From the NCBI GenBank assembly GCA_018333075.1, contig BORH01000003.1:62001-126000 (forward strand): 64,000 nucleotides of DNA, written 5' to 3'. The notes under the pieces were generated by a model, which did not search any database, was not told where the DNA came from, and saw nothing but the letters and a program-made list of their open reading frames with translations. The translations under genes and the position numbers were made by a program. Source of the stretch: Heyndrickxia sporothermodurans. GTDB taxonomy: Bacteria > Bacillota > Bacilli > Bacillales > Bacillaceae_C. Each line of letters opens with the position of its first letter. Positions within the stretch are counted from its first letter, which is position 1. Shown here in pieces: positions 35,683 through 45,346 of this stretch.

Positions 35683-36258
35683 ATGCTTACTAATCTTTTT
35701 TTCGTACGTCACGCCCATTCCGTGTATACCCCCGAGGAGTTAACGAGACCATTGTCTGAAAAAGGAGTTAAAGATTCAAATCTTGTTACAGATATATTGA
35801 AACACCAGAATATTGATCATGTGATATCCAGCCCTTATCAAAGGGCGATTCAAACAGTAGAAGGGGTAGCTAAAAGCAGAGGTAAGATAATTGAAACAAT
35901 TGATGGATTTAAAGAGAGAATTTTATCTCAGTCACCAGTAGAGGATTTTCAATTGGCCGTAGAAAAAGTTTGGGAGGAGCCAACTTTTTCATGGGATGGT
36001 GGGGAGTCGAATGTAAATGCACAGGAAAGGGGAATCCATGCATTAAATAATCTATTAGCTAGATATGCTGGGAAAAACATTGTCATTGGTACACATGGAA
36101 ACATTTTGACGTTAATGTTCAATTACTATGATAAACAATATAATTATGAATTTTGGAAAAGGCTTGAGATGCCTGATATTTATCAGGCTACTTTTTGGGA
36201 TAAAAGCTTTGTGAATGTCCGTAAATTATGGAAAAGGGTAGGGAGATACAATGAATAA
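35683..36258 (+). CDS. Histidine phosphatase (phosphoglycerate mutase-like) protein
   Basis: A 191-residue histidine phosphatase superfamily member. The catalytic RHG-type motif reads VRHAHSVY, with the phospho-accepting His followed by A-H instead of G-E. A second His is in VIGTHGNIL, and the Arg in SSPYQRAIQTV is conserved. Substrates range from sugar phosphates to nucleotides, and this one is not predictable. Its stop lies 8 bp inside the next gene, so the two are a coupled pair. Confidence 0.82.
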   Translation: MLTNLFFVRHAHSVYTPEELTRPLSEKGVKDSNLVTDILKHQNIDHVISSPYQRAIQTVEGVAKSRGKIIETIDGFKERILSQSPVEDFQLAVEKVWEEPTFSWDGGESNVNAQERGIHALNNLLARYAGKNIVIGTHGNILTLMFNYYDKQYNYEFWKRLEMPDIYQATFWDKSFVNVRKLWKRVGRYNE

Positions 36259-37216
36259 AGAGGAAATTATTTTAAAGGTAATAAACGAAAAATATCCAGT
36301 TCAAATACATAAAGTAAAATGCATAACGAATGAAATGTATCGATGCTTTAGCAGGGAAACGGATTATTATGCAAGAATTACAAATTATAAGACCTATGAG
36401 GAGCAGCTTCAAGAGGTGAAATGGACGAATTATTTATATAATCATGGGGTTGGAGCACCTATGGCGATTCTATCAATTGAAGGAAATATCGTTGAAACTG
36501 GGATGTTTCCAGAAACGAAACGAATCGTATTATTTAAAGCGGCCCCTGGAGTGCATTTGCCTCTCTCAGAATGGGACCCGCAAGTTTTCAAGAAATTGGG
36601 GCAGGAAATTGGCCTCATGCACCGGATCACTAAGGATTATCAACAGGAAGAATCAACAGATCGATTAAAAGATTGGTTTGAAAATGAAGAATATCAGTTT
36701 TTGAAGTATATTCCTGAGGGAGAAACAACTATAAGAAAAATTGGTCGGGACATTTTTAATCAAGTACAGGCAATACCTAAAACCAACAATACATATGGTT
36801 TGCTTCATGCGGATATTTGGTTGGAGAATGTATTAGTAAAGGATCATTCGAAAATTACGCTAATTGATTTTCAAGATTGTGAGAAGCATTATTATTTATA
36901 TGATTTAATCGTCCCTATTTATTCAGCATTAGAATTCTCGTTTTCTGGGAACGGAAATATTAAAGAGTATGCTCAAGCAATCACGGAATCCATATTTGAA
37001 GGCTATTCAATGGAACAGAATATCCCTTCTGAGATGTTGAAGCATTTTCCTTTACTTTTTAAGCTGAAAGAAATATTTGAATATCAATTAATGCATATGT
37101 ACTGGGATAAAGAAAACTTAAGTGAAGAACAAATACGTATTCTTAATCATTACAGAATCCGTTTAGAGAACGATTTTACTGTGTTAAATTCGATTAATTT
37201 ACATTCATTTTTTTAA
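36251..37216 (+). CDS. Aminoglycoside phosphotransferase (APH)-family kinase-like protein
   Basis: A 321-residue protein kinase-like-fold phosphotransferase. The catalytic loop is LLHADIWLENVLV (Asp and Asn) and the metal-binding segment is LIDFQDCEKHY. The family includes antibiotic, choline, homoserine and fructosamine kinases. Neither motif nor neighbour identifies the substrate, and a resistance role should not be assumed. Overlaps the phosphatase gene by 8 bp, which suggests opposed or linked chemistry on a small metabolite. Confidence 0.8.
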   Translation: MNKEEIILKVINEKYPVQIHKVKCITNEMYRCFSRETDYYARITNYKTYEEQLQEVKWTNYLYNHGVGAPMAILSIEGNIVETGMFPETKRIVLFKAAPGVHLPLSEWDPQVFKKLGQEIGLMHRITKDYQQEESTDRLKDWFENEEYQFLKYIPEGETTIRKIGRDIFNQVQAIPKTNNTYGLLHADIWLENVLVKDHSKITLIDFQDCEKHYYLYDLIVPIYSALEFSFSGNGNIKEYAQAITESIFEGYSMEQNIPSEMLKHFPLLFKLKEIFEYQLMHMYWDKENLSEEQIRILNHYRIRLENDFTVLNSINLHSFF

Positions 37217-37229
37217 CCCATTATAGGGA

Positions 37230-37277
37230 AATAGACGTTTTTTCCGGCATTTGGAGACTGTCTATTTCTTTTTAATA
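37230..37277 (+). terminator. Probable terminator after the APH-like gene
   Basis: GAAATAGAC and GTCTATTTC pair across a 26-base interval, followed by TTTTTA. The loop is long, so confidence is moderate. Confidence 0.5.
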
Positions 37278-37408
37278 TTATTTAATTATTATATTGGCAT
37301 CCGGTAAACGATAAACCAATAATAATTCATCAGGAAAAATTAATAACCTATTCACATCTATGATATATTAAATGAATGAGTAGAAACAGTATTAGAGAGG
37401 AATAGAAT

Positions 37409-39580
37409 ATGTGTTTAGGAGAAGCGTTTTTCGCATTGAAACAGAAGGAATTAGGTGTGTCATTAAATGAAATACAAAAGAAAGCAGTTCTCCATACGGA
37501 TGGCCCATTATTGCTTTTAGCTACTCCAGGATCAGGAAAGACAACTACGATTATTATGCGAATAGGCTATTTAATAAAGGAAAAGGGAATTAATCCTTTT
37601 AGAATTAAAGCAGTCACTTTTAGTAAAGCAGCTGCAAAGGATATGGACGAGCGTTTTCATAAGTTTTTTCCTAGCCTTCCATCTATTGATTTTTCTACCA
37701 TTCATAGTTTGGCGTTTACTATTGTTCGAGAATATTTTCGAAGGAATCGAGTAGCTTATACCCTTATTGAAGGGGCTAGACCAACCAACAAAAGTTATCT
37801 ACCTCTAAATAAGAAGCTTCTCCTTAGAGAAATATATATAAGAATTGTAGGAGAAATCATTACGGATGATCAGTTAGATGAACTGATGACATATATTAGC
37901 TTAATTAAAAATAAATTAATTCCTAAACAAAAATGGTCATCCATTTCCTGCACTGTTCCAAGTGCAGAGCAAATATTAATTGAATATGAGAACTTCAAGC
38001 AAAAAGGTGCTGATCAATTATTAGTAGATTATGATGATATGCTAACAATCGCTAATGATGCCTTAAATAATGATAAGGAACTCTTATTCAAATTCCAACA
38101 ACAATATGATTATTTTTTAACTGATGAGAGTCAAGATACATCAATGGTGCAGCATGCGATTATTGAGAAGCTAGTAGATAAACACAGAAACATTTGTGTT
38201 GTTGCGGATGATGATCAGTCGATTTATACATGGAGAGCAGCTGAACCGCAATATTTATTAAACTTTAAAAAGAATTATCCTGAAGCTGTGATTCTCAAAA
38301 TGGAGCAAAATTATCGCTCTTCGAAAAACATTGTTGATGTAGCTAATCAATTTATTAAACAGAATAAGAATCGTTATGATAAAAATATGTTTACGGAAAA
38401 TCCATTAATCAAGCCAATAATCATTAAGCAGCTTCCAAATGATAGACAGCAAACGACTTATTTGGTCAAAGAGATATTAAATGTAATAGATTATCGTGAT
38501 GTTGCTGTTTTATACAGAAACAATTCTTTTTCGATAAGTTTAATTAATGAATTTGACCGTGCAGGAATTCCTTTTTATATTAAAGATACGGATTATCGAT
38601 TTTTTTCACATTGGATCGTGGAAGATATACTAAATTTTATGAGAATGACCTTTAATGATAGGCGCGTAGACATTTTTGAAAAAATCCATATGAAATTTAA
38701 TGGTTATGTAACGAAAAATCAAATGCTAGAGTTAAAGAAGATTAATAATAATCAATCTGTATTTGATAATCTTCTAAAATATGTACCATTAAAAAATTAC
38801 CAAATAAAGCAATTACAAGCTTGCAAGGATATTTTGCATAAAATGAAAGGGATAGATCCACTTTCAGCGATTCAGATGATTCGAAAGAAATTAGGATATG
38901 ATAAATCCTTAGAAAAAATGAGCGAAAGATTAGGCTTTAACTTAGATGGTCTATTAGATATTCTAACTCGATTGGAAGAGATTGCTGATACTTTAAATAC
39001 GATGGAGGAATTTGCCCAACGGTTAAAACATTTAGAATCTGTCGTAAGAGAGTCAAAGTTCCAAAAGAACAAAAATGTCGTGACTTTATCTACTTTTCAT
39101 AGTTCAAAAGGCTTGGAATTTAAACGTGTTTATATGATTGATTTGATAGATGGTACCATCCCTCTAAAAAACGAAATGAAGAGCTATAATGCAGGAGATA
39201 GAGGGGCAATGGAAGAGTCTGTCCGTCTTTTTTATGTTGGTATGACACGTGCGAAGGAGCATCTTGAGCTTCTAACGTATGAGGAGAAACATGGCAGTAA
39301 GGTAAAGGATTCTCCATTTGTAAGATATGTAGAACAAATAATCCATCCTTCTAGAAAAATAAACAGGTCTACATCAGAGCCAAATATCCATTATAGTCCA
39401 AATTCGATAAGAGTACGTTCAATGCTTACATTAAAAAGTAGAATAAAACATCGAGTATTTGGTGAGGGAGAAATTCTTCGAGTTGAAGATGATGAGATTG
39501 AAGTACAATTTCAAACAACAATCAAGAAACTTTCGATAACAACATGTATAGAGATGGGGCTGTTGGAACCAAGCAAATAA
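37409..39580 (+). CDS. UvrD/PcrA-like superfamily 1 DNA helicase
   Basis: A 723-residue 3'-5' helicase. All core motifs are visible: Q-motif (LNEIQKKAV), Walker A (ATPGSGKTTT), motif II (FLTDESQDTS, with Ser where most have Ala/Tyr), motif III (VADDDQSIYTWRAA), motif IV (MEQNYRSSKNIV), motif V (STFHSSKGLEFKRVYMIDL) and motif VI (RLFYVGMTRAKEHLELL). The C-terminal ~45 residues (HRVFGEGEILRVEDDEIEVQF) form the Tudor-like module found in PcrA/UvrD. The shorter core resembles B. subtilis YjcD rather than PcrA. Followed 28 bp later by a MATE gene. Role in repair or replication is likely but unspecific. Confidence 0.87.
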   Translation: MCLGEAFFALKQKELGVSLNEIQKKAVLHTDGPLLLLATPGSGKTTTIIMRIGYLIKEKGINPFRIKAVTFSKAAAKDMDERFHKFFPSLPSIDFSTIHSLAFTIVREYFRRNRVAYTLIEGARPTNKSYLPLNKKLLLREIYIRIVGEIITDDQLDELMTYISLIKNKLIPKQKWSSISCTVPSAEQILIEYENFKQKGADQLLVDYDDMLTIANDALNNDKELLFKFQQQYDYFLTDESQDTSMVQHAIIEKLVDKHRNICVVADDDQSIYTWRAAEPQYLLNFKKNYPEAVILKMEQNYRSSKNIVDVANQFIKQNKNRYDKNMFTENPLIKPIIIKQLPNDRQQTTYLVKEILNVIDYRDVAVLYRNNSFSISLINEFDRAGIPFYIKDTDYRFFSHWIVEDILNFMRMTFNDRRVDIFEKIHMKFNGYVTKNQMLELKKINNNQSVFDNLLKYVPLKNYQIKQLQACKDILHKMKGIDPLSAIQMIRKKLGYDKSLEKMSERLGFNLDGLLDILTRLEEIADTLNTMEEFAQRLKHLESVVRESKFQKNKNVVTLSTFHSSKGLEFKRVYMIDLIDGTIPLKNEMKSYNAGDRGAMEESVRLFYVGMTRAKEHLELLTYEEKHGSKVKDSPFVRYVEQIIHPSRKINRSTSEPNIHYSPNSIRVRSMLTLKSRIKHRVFGEGEILRVEDDEIEVQFQTTIKKLSITTCIEMGLLEPSK

Positions 39581-39608
39581 TAAATGATAAATTAGGAGTA
39601 ATTTAGCA

Positions 39609-40994
39609 ATGAATCAAACCTATACGATAAAGGATAAAATTAAGCAAATTTTTGTTTTGTTAATTCCTATTTTAATTACACAATTAGGAATGTTTTCAAT
39701 GGTTTTCTTTAATACAATCATGTCTGGAAAATACAATTCCTCTGATTTAGCAGGGGTTGCCATCGGTTCATCGATTTGGAATCCGATCTTTACAGGATTA
39801 AGCGGTATTCTTCTTGCTGTATCACCAATAGTTGCACAGCGCTTTGGGGAGAAGAAAACAAAGGAAGTATCTTCTATTGTTGTTAATGGAATATATCTGG
39901 CAATTATGATTACTTTAATCGTAATTCTTGCTGGATTGTTTTTACTTAATCCATTATTAAAAAGTATGGACCTTCCTTCAAGTGTTCAACAAACGGCACA
40001 TGATTATTTAGTTGGACTAAGCTTCGGAATTCTACCACTATTTATTTTTAATGTGTTACGTTCTTTTATATATGCATTAGGAAAAACACGTATTGTTATG
40101 GTCATTATGATTTTATCCTTACCAGTCAATTTCTTTTTAAACTATGTGCTTATTTATGGAAATTGGGGCTTTCCAGAATTAGGAGGTTCCGGTGCTGGAT
40201 ATGCAACCTCCATTACTTATTGGTTAATTGCAGGAGTTACCGCTTATATTATTAAGGCAAATGATCCATTTGCGATGTACCGTGTCTTTTCAAGTTTTAA
40301 AGAGTTTTCCTTTGGAAAGTGCAAAGAGATATTAAAAATTGGTGTTCCAATGGGGCTGTCTACATTTTTCGAAACGAGTATGTTTGCTGTTGTTACGATA
40401 TTAATTAGTAAGTTCAGTGTGACTACTGTTGCAGCATATCAATCAGCATTGAATATCGTATCATTTCTTTATATGGTACCAGTAAGTATTTCTCTAGCAT
40501 TAACAGTATTAGTCGGATTTGAAGTAGGGGCCAAACGCTATAAAGATGCAAAAGAGTACAGTTGGCTTGGAATTTATCTTTCTATTTTCATCGCACTTGT
40601 TACCGGCTTACTTGTTGTTCTATTTCGCTATAAGGTCGCAGGCTTTTATTCTAATGAAGAAGCAGTTATCAATTTAACGGCTCACTTCTTAATCTACGCG
40701 CTATTTTTTCAAATATCTGATGCCATCCAAGCAACTGCACAAGCAGCATTAAGAGGATATAAAGATGTGAACCTTGCATTTATTACGACCCTTATCGCTT
40801 ACTGGCTTATCTGTTTACCAGTTGGATATTTATTAGCTCATTATACTAGTTTAGGTGCTCCAGGCTATTGGATTGGTCTAACGGTGGGTCTACTTGCAGC
40901 TGGAGTCGGTTTAGCCATAAGGCTGATTTATATTCAAAAGCGAAAATTTGTAAGTACTGGTGAGGCAGTCAGGAAAGAAGCAATTAGTAATTAA
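39609..40994 (+). CDS. MATE family multidrug efflux transporter
   Basis: A 461-residue protein with twelve membrane segments in two homologous halves, NorM/DinF superfamily. Typical segments are ITQLGMFSMVFFNTIMSG, SPIVAQRFGEKK, FVLRSFIYALGKTR-like (FNVLRSFIYALGKTRI) and ATAQAALRGYKDV. It exports cationic compounds using sodium or proton gradients; substrates are unknown. It starts 28 bp after the helicase gene and could be co-transcribed. Confidence 0.88.
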   Translation: MNQTYTIKDKIKQIFVLLIPILITQLGMFSMVFFNTIMSGKYNSSDLAGVAIGSSIWNPIFTGLSGILLAVSPIVAQRFGEKKTKEVSSIVVNGIYLAIMITLIVILAGLFLLNPLLKSMDLPSSVQQTAHDYLVGLSFGILPLFIFNVLRSFIYALGKTRIVMVIMILSLPVNFFLNYVLIYGNWGFPELGGSGAGYATSITYWLIAGVTAYIIKANDPFAMYRVFSSFKEFSFGKCKEILKIGVPMGLSTFFETSMFAVVTILISKFSVTTVAAYQSALNIVSFLYMVPVSISLALTVLVGFEVGAKRYKDAKEYSWLGIYLSIFIALVTGLLVVLFRYKVAGFYSNEEAVINLTAHFLIYALFFQISDAIQATAQAALRGYKDVNLAFITTLIAYWLICLPVGYLLAHYTSLGAPGYWIGLTVGLLAAGVGLAIRLIYIQKRKFVSTGEAVRKEAISN

Positions 40995-41018
40995 ATAGTC
41001 TATTTTCATCATCAAAAG

Positions 41019-41060
41019 AAAAAGCTTCTAATTGAAGGTAACTTCTTTAGGAGCTTTTAT
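41019..41060. terminator. Terminator between MATE gene and fluC
   Basis: AAAAGCTTCTAATTGAAG pairs imperfectly with CTTCTTTAGGAGCTTTT. T-rich on both sides, so it may be bidirectional. Confidence 0.7.
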
Positions 41061-41097
41061 TTTTGGATATTTACCAGTTAATAAAAACACTTCATCG

Positions 41098-41496
41098 TTA
41101 AACCTCTCCACCTATTTTTTTCTTCCAATTAAAATGTCCTAAGCAATAACCAAACCATGAAAATAATAGTCCGCCAAGAAGACTAATATAAACATAAAAA
41201 ATAGCGATTTCCCAATTTGAAGAAGTGATTAGATGTATTGTTTCAACGCTAAAGGTAGAAAAGGTAGTAAATGAGCCTATTAGCCCGGTTGTTAAAGCTG
41301 TAATGATAGGTGGATGCAGAAATTTTAAGCGAACTAGAAAGGTTGTAAACCAGCCTATTAGAAAGCACCCAATGATATTTGTAATGAAGGTAGCTAGGGG
41401 AAATCCATGGAGTATTTGATGGTTAAAGAGAAGACTGAAAAGAAAACGAAGTCCTGCTCCTACAATTCCTCCTATCCCGACTAGGAAATAAATCAC
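41098..41496 (-). CDS. crcB: Fluoride ion channel CrcB/FluC
   Basis: A 132-residue, four-TM fluoride exporter channel. Landmarks are the N-terminal GGIVGAGLRFLFS, PLATFITNIIGCFLIGWF (with the pore Asn) and TTGLIGSFTTFSTFSVET, the phenylalanine-box region with the sodium-site GSFTTFST motif. It functions as a dual-topology dimer. Many Bacilli have two adjacent crcB genes, but only one is present here. I saw no fluoride riboswitch in the 290 bp upstream. Confidence 0.92.
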   Translation of the reverse strand: MIYFLVGIGGIVGAGLRFLFSLLFNHQILHGFPLATFITNIIGCFLIGWFTTFLVRLKFLHPPIITALTTGLIGSFTTFSTFSVETIHLITSSNWEIAIFYVYISLLGGLLFSWFGYCLGHFNWKKKIGGEV

Positions 41497-41790
41497 TGTT
41501 TAATCACCTCAGTTTAATAGCTTATCCATTATGATCTTTTTTAGTAGTAAAGATTTTTTCGACATGAAACAAATGATGTCTCTTGTCAAACTTATATTAG
41601 AATATGGTCATTTGTTCCTGCTTTTAAAAGTTTTCTATTTTTGGTAGTTATCTATTACCCTTGAAGTTGCTTGAAAGATAGGATTGTCAAACTATTGATA
41701 ATTGTTAGGTTACTATTATAATATAACTATTATCTATCGAAATATGACGAAGGTAATAATTACTATTTGTGAAAGGCTGGAGGGGAAAGT

Positions 41791-42432
41791 ATGTTAAATA
41801 TTATTTGGTTTTTGCTGCTTGCGATCGGAATCATTGTTGGTGCAGCAAATGGTAAAATGCAAGAGGTGACAGATGCTGCCATCAATTCAGCTGGAACAGC
41901 AGTCGAGCTTTCCATTGGTTTAATTGGAGTAATGGCATTATGGCTAGGGATTATGAAAATTTGTGAGGATAGTGGATTAGTAGGTCTCCTTTCAAAGGCA
42001 GTACGTCCAATTATGGTCCGCCTATTTCCGGATGTACCGAAGGATCATCCTGCCATGGGGGCAATGATGATGAATATTAGTGCGAATATCCTTGGATTAG
42101 GTAATGCAGCGACACCATTAGGAATTAAAGCAATGACAGAATTGGATAAGCTAAATCCGCATAAAGGGGTTGCATCAAATGCAATGGTTATGTTCTTAGC
42201 AATAAATACATCTTCTGTCACACTAATTTCAGCTACGACAATTGCTTTACGTGCATCTGCTGGTTCACATGATCCAACATCTATTATTGCACCTACTATT
42301 TTAGCAACGATTTTTTCAACGGTTGCTGGAATATCTGCAGTATTATTGTTGCAAAAATTACCAATGTTTTCTATACAGCGTGCAATAGAAAAAGCGAATA
42401 AGGAATCAAAGAAAACAAATGCATCTTTATAA
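41791..42432 (+). CDS. spmA: Spore maturation protein SpmA
   Basis: A 213-residue membrane protein of the nucleoside-recognition (Gate) domain family. It acts with SpmB in spore core dehydration during sporulation. Characteristic segments are GLIGVMALWLGIMKICEDSG, HPAMGAMMMNISANILGLGN and AATPLGIKAMTELDKLNP. GGAGGGGAA precedes the ATG. The ~290 bp upstream hold the divergent control region with crcB, where I cannot firmly place a sporulation promoter. Confidence 0.93.
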   Translation: MLNIIWFLLLAIGIIVGAANGKMQEVTDAAINSAGTAVELSIGLIGVMALWLGIMKICEDSGLVGLLSKAVRPIMVRLFPDVPKDHPAMGAMMMNISANILGLGNAATPLGIKAMTELDKLNPHKGVASNAMVMFLAINTSSVTLISATTIALRASAGSHDPTSIIAPTILATIFSTVAGISAVLLLQKLPMFSIQRAIEKANKESKKTNASL

Positions 42433-42505
42433 ATAGTTGTTTTCAAATTACAAAAGGCATTTAATAGAGACTAATAAAGTCTAAATCGTAAATCGGAGGA
42501 ATATT

Positions 42506-43042
42506 ATGTTTGCAGATATTATGAAAAATATATCGCTTTATGCGATTCCTTTCATGTTATTGGTTATCCCCTTGTATGGAATGATTCGTAAAGTAAAGGT
42601 ATATGAGTCCTTTACAGAGGGCGCGAAAGAAGGCTTTACGACGGCTATAAAAATAATTCCTTACTTAGTGGCAATCCTTGTAGCCATTGGAGTTTTCCGT
42701 GCTTCCGGCGCATTAGATATGTTCACTGATTTGCTCGCACCAATCGGTTCATGGATTGGGATGCCAAAAGAGGTAATTCCGATGGCGTTGATGAGACCGC
42801 TATCTGGCGGAGGTTCACAAGGAATTATGGTTGATCTATTTAAATCATTTGGACCAGATTCAACGATAGGAAATATTGCATCCGTTATTTCAGGCTCAAC
42901 AGAAACGACATTTTATGTTCTTGCAGTATATTTTGGAGCGATAGCAGTTAGAAATAGCCGTCATGCTTTAGCAGCAGGATTAATTGCTGATTTTGTTGGA
43001 ATTGTAGCTTCGGTAATTATCGTTCATTTAATGATGTCATAA
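42506..43042 (+). CDS. spmB: Spore maturation protein SpmB
   Basis: A 178-residue partner of SpmA, also of the Gate-domain family. Landmarks are TAIKIIPYLVAILVAIGVFR, MALMRPLSGGGSQGIMVDLF and DSTIGNIASVISGSTETTFY. It is 73 bp after spmA with CGGAGG before the ATG. The downstream LD-carboxypeptidase begins 38 bp later, so the operon may be spmA-spmB-ldc-M20. Confidence 0.93.
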   Translation: MFADIMKNISLYAIPFMLLVIPLYGMIRKVKVYESFTEGAKEGFTTAIKIIPYLVAILVAIGVFRASGALDMFTDLLAPIGSWIGMPKEVIPMALMRPLSGGGSQGIMVDLFKSFGPDSTIGNIASVISGSTETTFYVLAVYFGAIAVRNSRHALAAGLIADFVGIVASVIIVHLMMS

Positions 43043-43080
43043 GGAAAAAATTAATCTATCGAAAGTGGGAGTGAGTTGCG

Positions 43081-44022
43081 GTGAAAAGGATTAAGGGTAA
43101 ACGATTACAGTTGGGTGATACAATTGGTTTAATAGCTCCTTCAAGTCCAGCAAAGGCAGAAATCATTCCAGAAGCGATTCAAGCAGTTGAAGAGCTTGGT
43201 TTTCAAGTGAAGGTAGGTAACAGCTGTTATGCTGAATATGGAGGATATTTAGCAGGAACACCTGAACTACGGGCAACTGAGATTAATGAAATGTTCGCAA
43301 ATCCTCAAATTGACGCTATTTTGTGTTTAAGAGGAGGATATGGGACACCACAATTGCTTCAATACATCGATTATCAATGCATTAAACAGAATCCAAAGTT
43401 ATTCATTGGATATAGTGATATTACAGCATTACATACTGCAATTTTGCAAAATAGTGGATTAGCTACGATTCATGGTCCGATGGCCGCTTCTGATTTAGCG
43501 AGAGATTGTGAGAATTACACTCGTGAATCGTTATTACGTGTTTTAACCACATCTGGCCCTATAGGGAGTTTGCGAAATCCAGAAGGAACTGTGATTGAAC
43601 AGCTTGTTCCTGGTGCTGCAGAAGGGGAAGTTGTTGGAGGAAATTTAGCACTTGTTTCTGCATTAATGGGAACACCCTATGAATTAAATACAAAGGGCAA
43701 GCTTTTATTTTTAGAAGATGTTGGGGAAGAGCCATTCAAGGTGGATCGAATGTTAACGCAACTTGCATTAGCTGGGAAAATTGAGGATGCTGCAGGAATC
43801 ATCCTAGGTACTTTTACAGAAAGTGAATCTCCAAACTATTCACATGGATTCGATATGATTGATGTGTTTAAAAATATTATTGCACCCTATGGTAAACCGA
43901 CAATTTACAATGTTCAAGCTGGTCATTGCGATATAAAAATGACTGTGCCATTTGGAGTAAAAGCAATGCTAGATGCAACAAATAAAGAATTAATAGTGAA
44001 AGAAAGTGTGGTTCAGTCATGA
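43081..44022 (+). CDS. LD-carboxypeptidase (S66, LdcA/YkfA family)
   Basis: A 313-residue cytosolic serine peptidase that removes the terminal D-alanine (or related L,D bond) from murein tetrapeptides during cell-wall recycling. The nucleophile is Ser112 in FIGYSDITALHTAI, the Glu is in LLFLEDVGEEPFKVDRML, and the His is in VQAGHCDIKMTVPFG. The start is GTG with GGGAGTGAG upstream. It overlaps the M20 gene by the ATGA junction. Both enzymes could process peptides from wall turnover, possibly linked to sporulation by the spmAB genes in front. Confidence 0.88.
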   Translation: MKRIKGKRLQLGDTIGLIAPSSPAKAEIIPEAIQAVEELGFQVKVGNSCYAEYGGYLAGTPELRATEINEMFANPQIDAILCLRGGYGTPQLLQYIDYQCIKQNPKLFIGYSDITALHTAILQNSGLATIHGPMAASDLARDCENYTRESLLRVLTTSGPIGSLRNPEGTVIEQLVPGAAEGEVVGGNLALVSALMGTPYELNTKGKLLFLEDVGEEPFKVDRMLTQLALAGKIEDAAGIILGTFTESESPNYSHGFDMIDVFKNIIAPYGKPTIYNVQAGHCDIKMTVPFGVKAMLDATNKELIVKESVVQS

Positions 44023-45206
44023 TTGACAAAGAGTTATTATTACAAGACGCCAAAACAATTTTACCTTGGTTAACAGAGATTCGAAGAGATTTTCACTCCA
44101 ATCCAGAGTTTGGAATGGAGGAATTTCGAACAAAGGATAAAATCTGTGAGTATTTAACGGAATTAGGTATTCCCTTTGAAGCGGGAATTGCCAACACTGG
44201 TGTTGTCGGGTTAATTCAGGGAGAGCAGGAAGGGAAAACGGTAGCGTTACGTGCAGATATGGATGCATTACCAATCTTTGAACAAAATGAGGTAACGTAC
44301 AAGTCATTGATTGATGGGAAAATGCATGCTTGTGGACATGATGCCCATATGACGGTTTTATTAGGAGCCGCAAAGCTATTAAATCAAAATAAACATCTTA
44401 TTAAAGGAAATGTTAAACTTTTGTTTCAACCTGCAGAAGAAACGGTTGGTGGAGCAAAGCCGATGATTGAGGAAGGTGCTCTTGAAAATCCTAAAGTAGA
44501 TGCAATCTTTGGCCTGCATGTTGATCCAGATATTCCTGTAGGAAAAATAGGTGTAAAATATGGACAGATGAATGCTTCTTCAGATACGATTACGATTACG
44601 GTTAAAGGGAAGAATGCTCATGGTGCTTACGCATATATGGGAAAGGATGCTATTGTTATTTCGGCTCAGATTATTAGCGCCCTTCAACCAATTATTAGCC
44701 GTGGAGTAGATGCGCGTCAATCAGCAGTTTTATCAATTGGAGTGATTCATGGTGGTACACAGGGGAATATTGTTGCGGATGAAGTAACATTAGTAGGTAC
44801 AGTTCGAACATTAACCCCAGAAGTAAGGAAGTCAGTACTAAAGAGCCTTGAGGAAACAGTAACGTATGTAGCAAGAGGAATGGGGGGAGATGCAGTTCTT
44901 TCAATTGAACCTGGTTATACATCCTTAATTAATGATGATGAGATGGTTCATATTGCAAAAAATAGTGGAGAACAGCTTCTCGGTAAGGATAATGTAAAAG
45001 TAATTGATGTACCTAGCCTTGGTGTTGAGGATTTTGCCTTTTTTGCTGAAGCGGTCCCTGCTGCGTTCTTCCGCTTAGGTGTAAGAAATGAAGAGAAAGG
45101 AATCATTCATGATGTCCATACACCATGGTTTAACCTAGACGAAAATAGTCTTCAAATTGGTGCTGCTATGCAAGTATATAACGTGTTAACATATTTGAAT
45201 TCATAA
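44019..45206 (+). CDS. M20 family amidohydrolase/peptidase
   Basis: A 395-residue zinc-dependent amidohydrolase of the hippurate hydrolase/aminoacylase group (M20D). Metal and catalytic motifs are GMEEFRTKDKI, RADMDALPIFE, HACGHDAHMTVLLGAA, FQPAEETVGGAKPMIEEG, FGLHVDPDIPVGKIG, and the C-terminal FAEAVPAAFFRLG. It would release amino acids from N-acyl amino acids or peptides. The translational overlap with the LD-carboxypeptidase suggests a substrate derived from murein peptides; that is inference. Confidence 0.88.
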   Translation: MIDKELLLQDAKTILPWLTEIRRDFHSNPEFGMEEFRTKDKICEYLTELGIPFEAGIANTGVVGLIQGEQEGKTVALRADMDALPIFEQNEVTYKSLIDGKMHACGHDAHMTVLLGAAKLLNQNKHLIKGNVKLLFQPAEETVGGAKPMIEEGALENPKVDAIFGLHVDPDIPVGKIGVKYGQMNASSDTITITVKGKNAHGAYAYMGKDAIVISAQIISALQPIISRGVDARQSAVLSIGVIHGGTQGNIVADEVTLVGTVRTLTPEVRKSVLKSLEETVTYVARGMGGDAVLSIEPGYTSLINDDEMVHIAKNSGEQLLGKDNVKVIDVPSLGVEDFAFFAEAVPAAFFRLGVRNEEKGIIHDVHTPWFNLDENSLQIGAAMQVYNVLTYLNS

Positions 45207-45241
45207 TATCTTAATCTACGATAATATAAGATTTTTTCTGA

Positions 45242-45270
45242 AACCTATCTAATTCGGATAGGTTTTTTTC
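45242..45270 (+). terminator. Terminator after the M20 gene
   Basis: AACCTATC and GGATAGGTT flank a short loop, followed by a long T run. Confidence 0.88.
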
Positions 45271-45346
45271 TTTAAGAAGGTTATATCTGTATGATACAAT
45301 AATATACAGAGTTTTCTATAAAATAAAAAAATAGGGAGAGGGTACG

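Noticed and set aside
36251-37216. Antibiotic resistance phosphotransferase
   Set aside because: Only the generic APH-fold motifs are present. The pairing with a histidine phosphatase gene points to small-metabolite chemistry, so a resistance call is not supported.
41497-41790. Possible fluoride riboswitch upstream of crcB
   Set aside because: I looked for the fluoride aptamer consensus in the leader on the minus strand and did not find its conserved segments.
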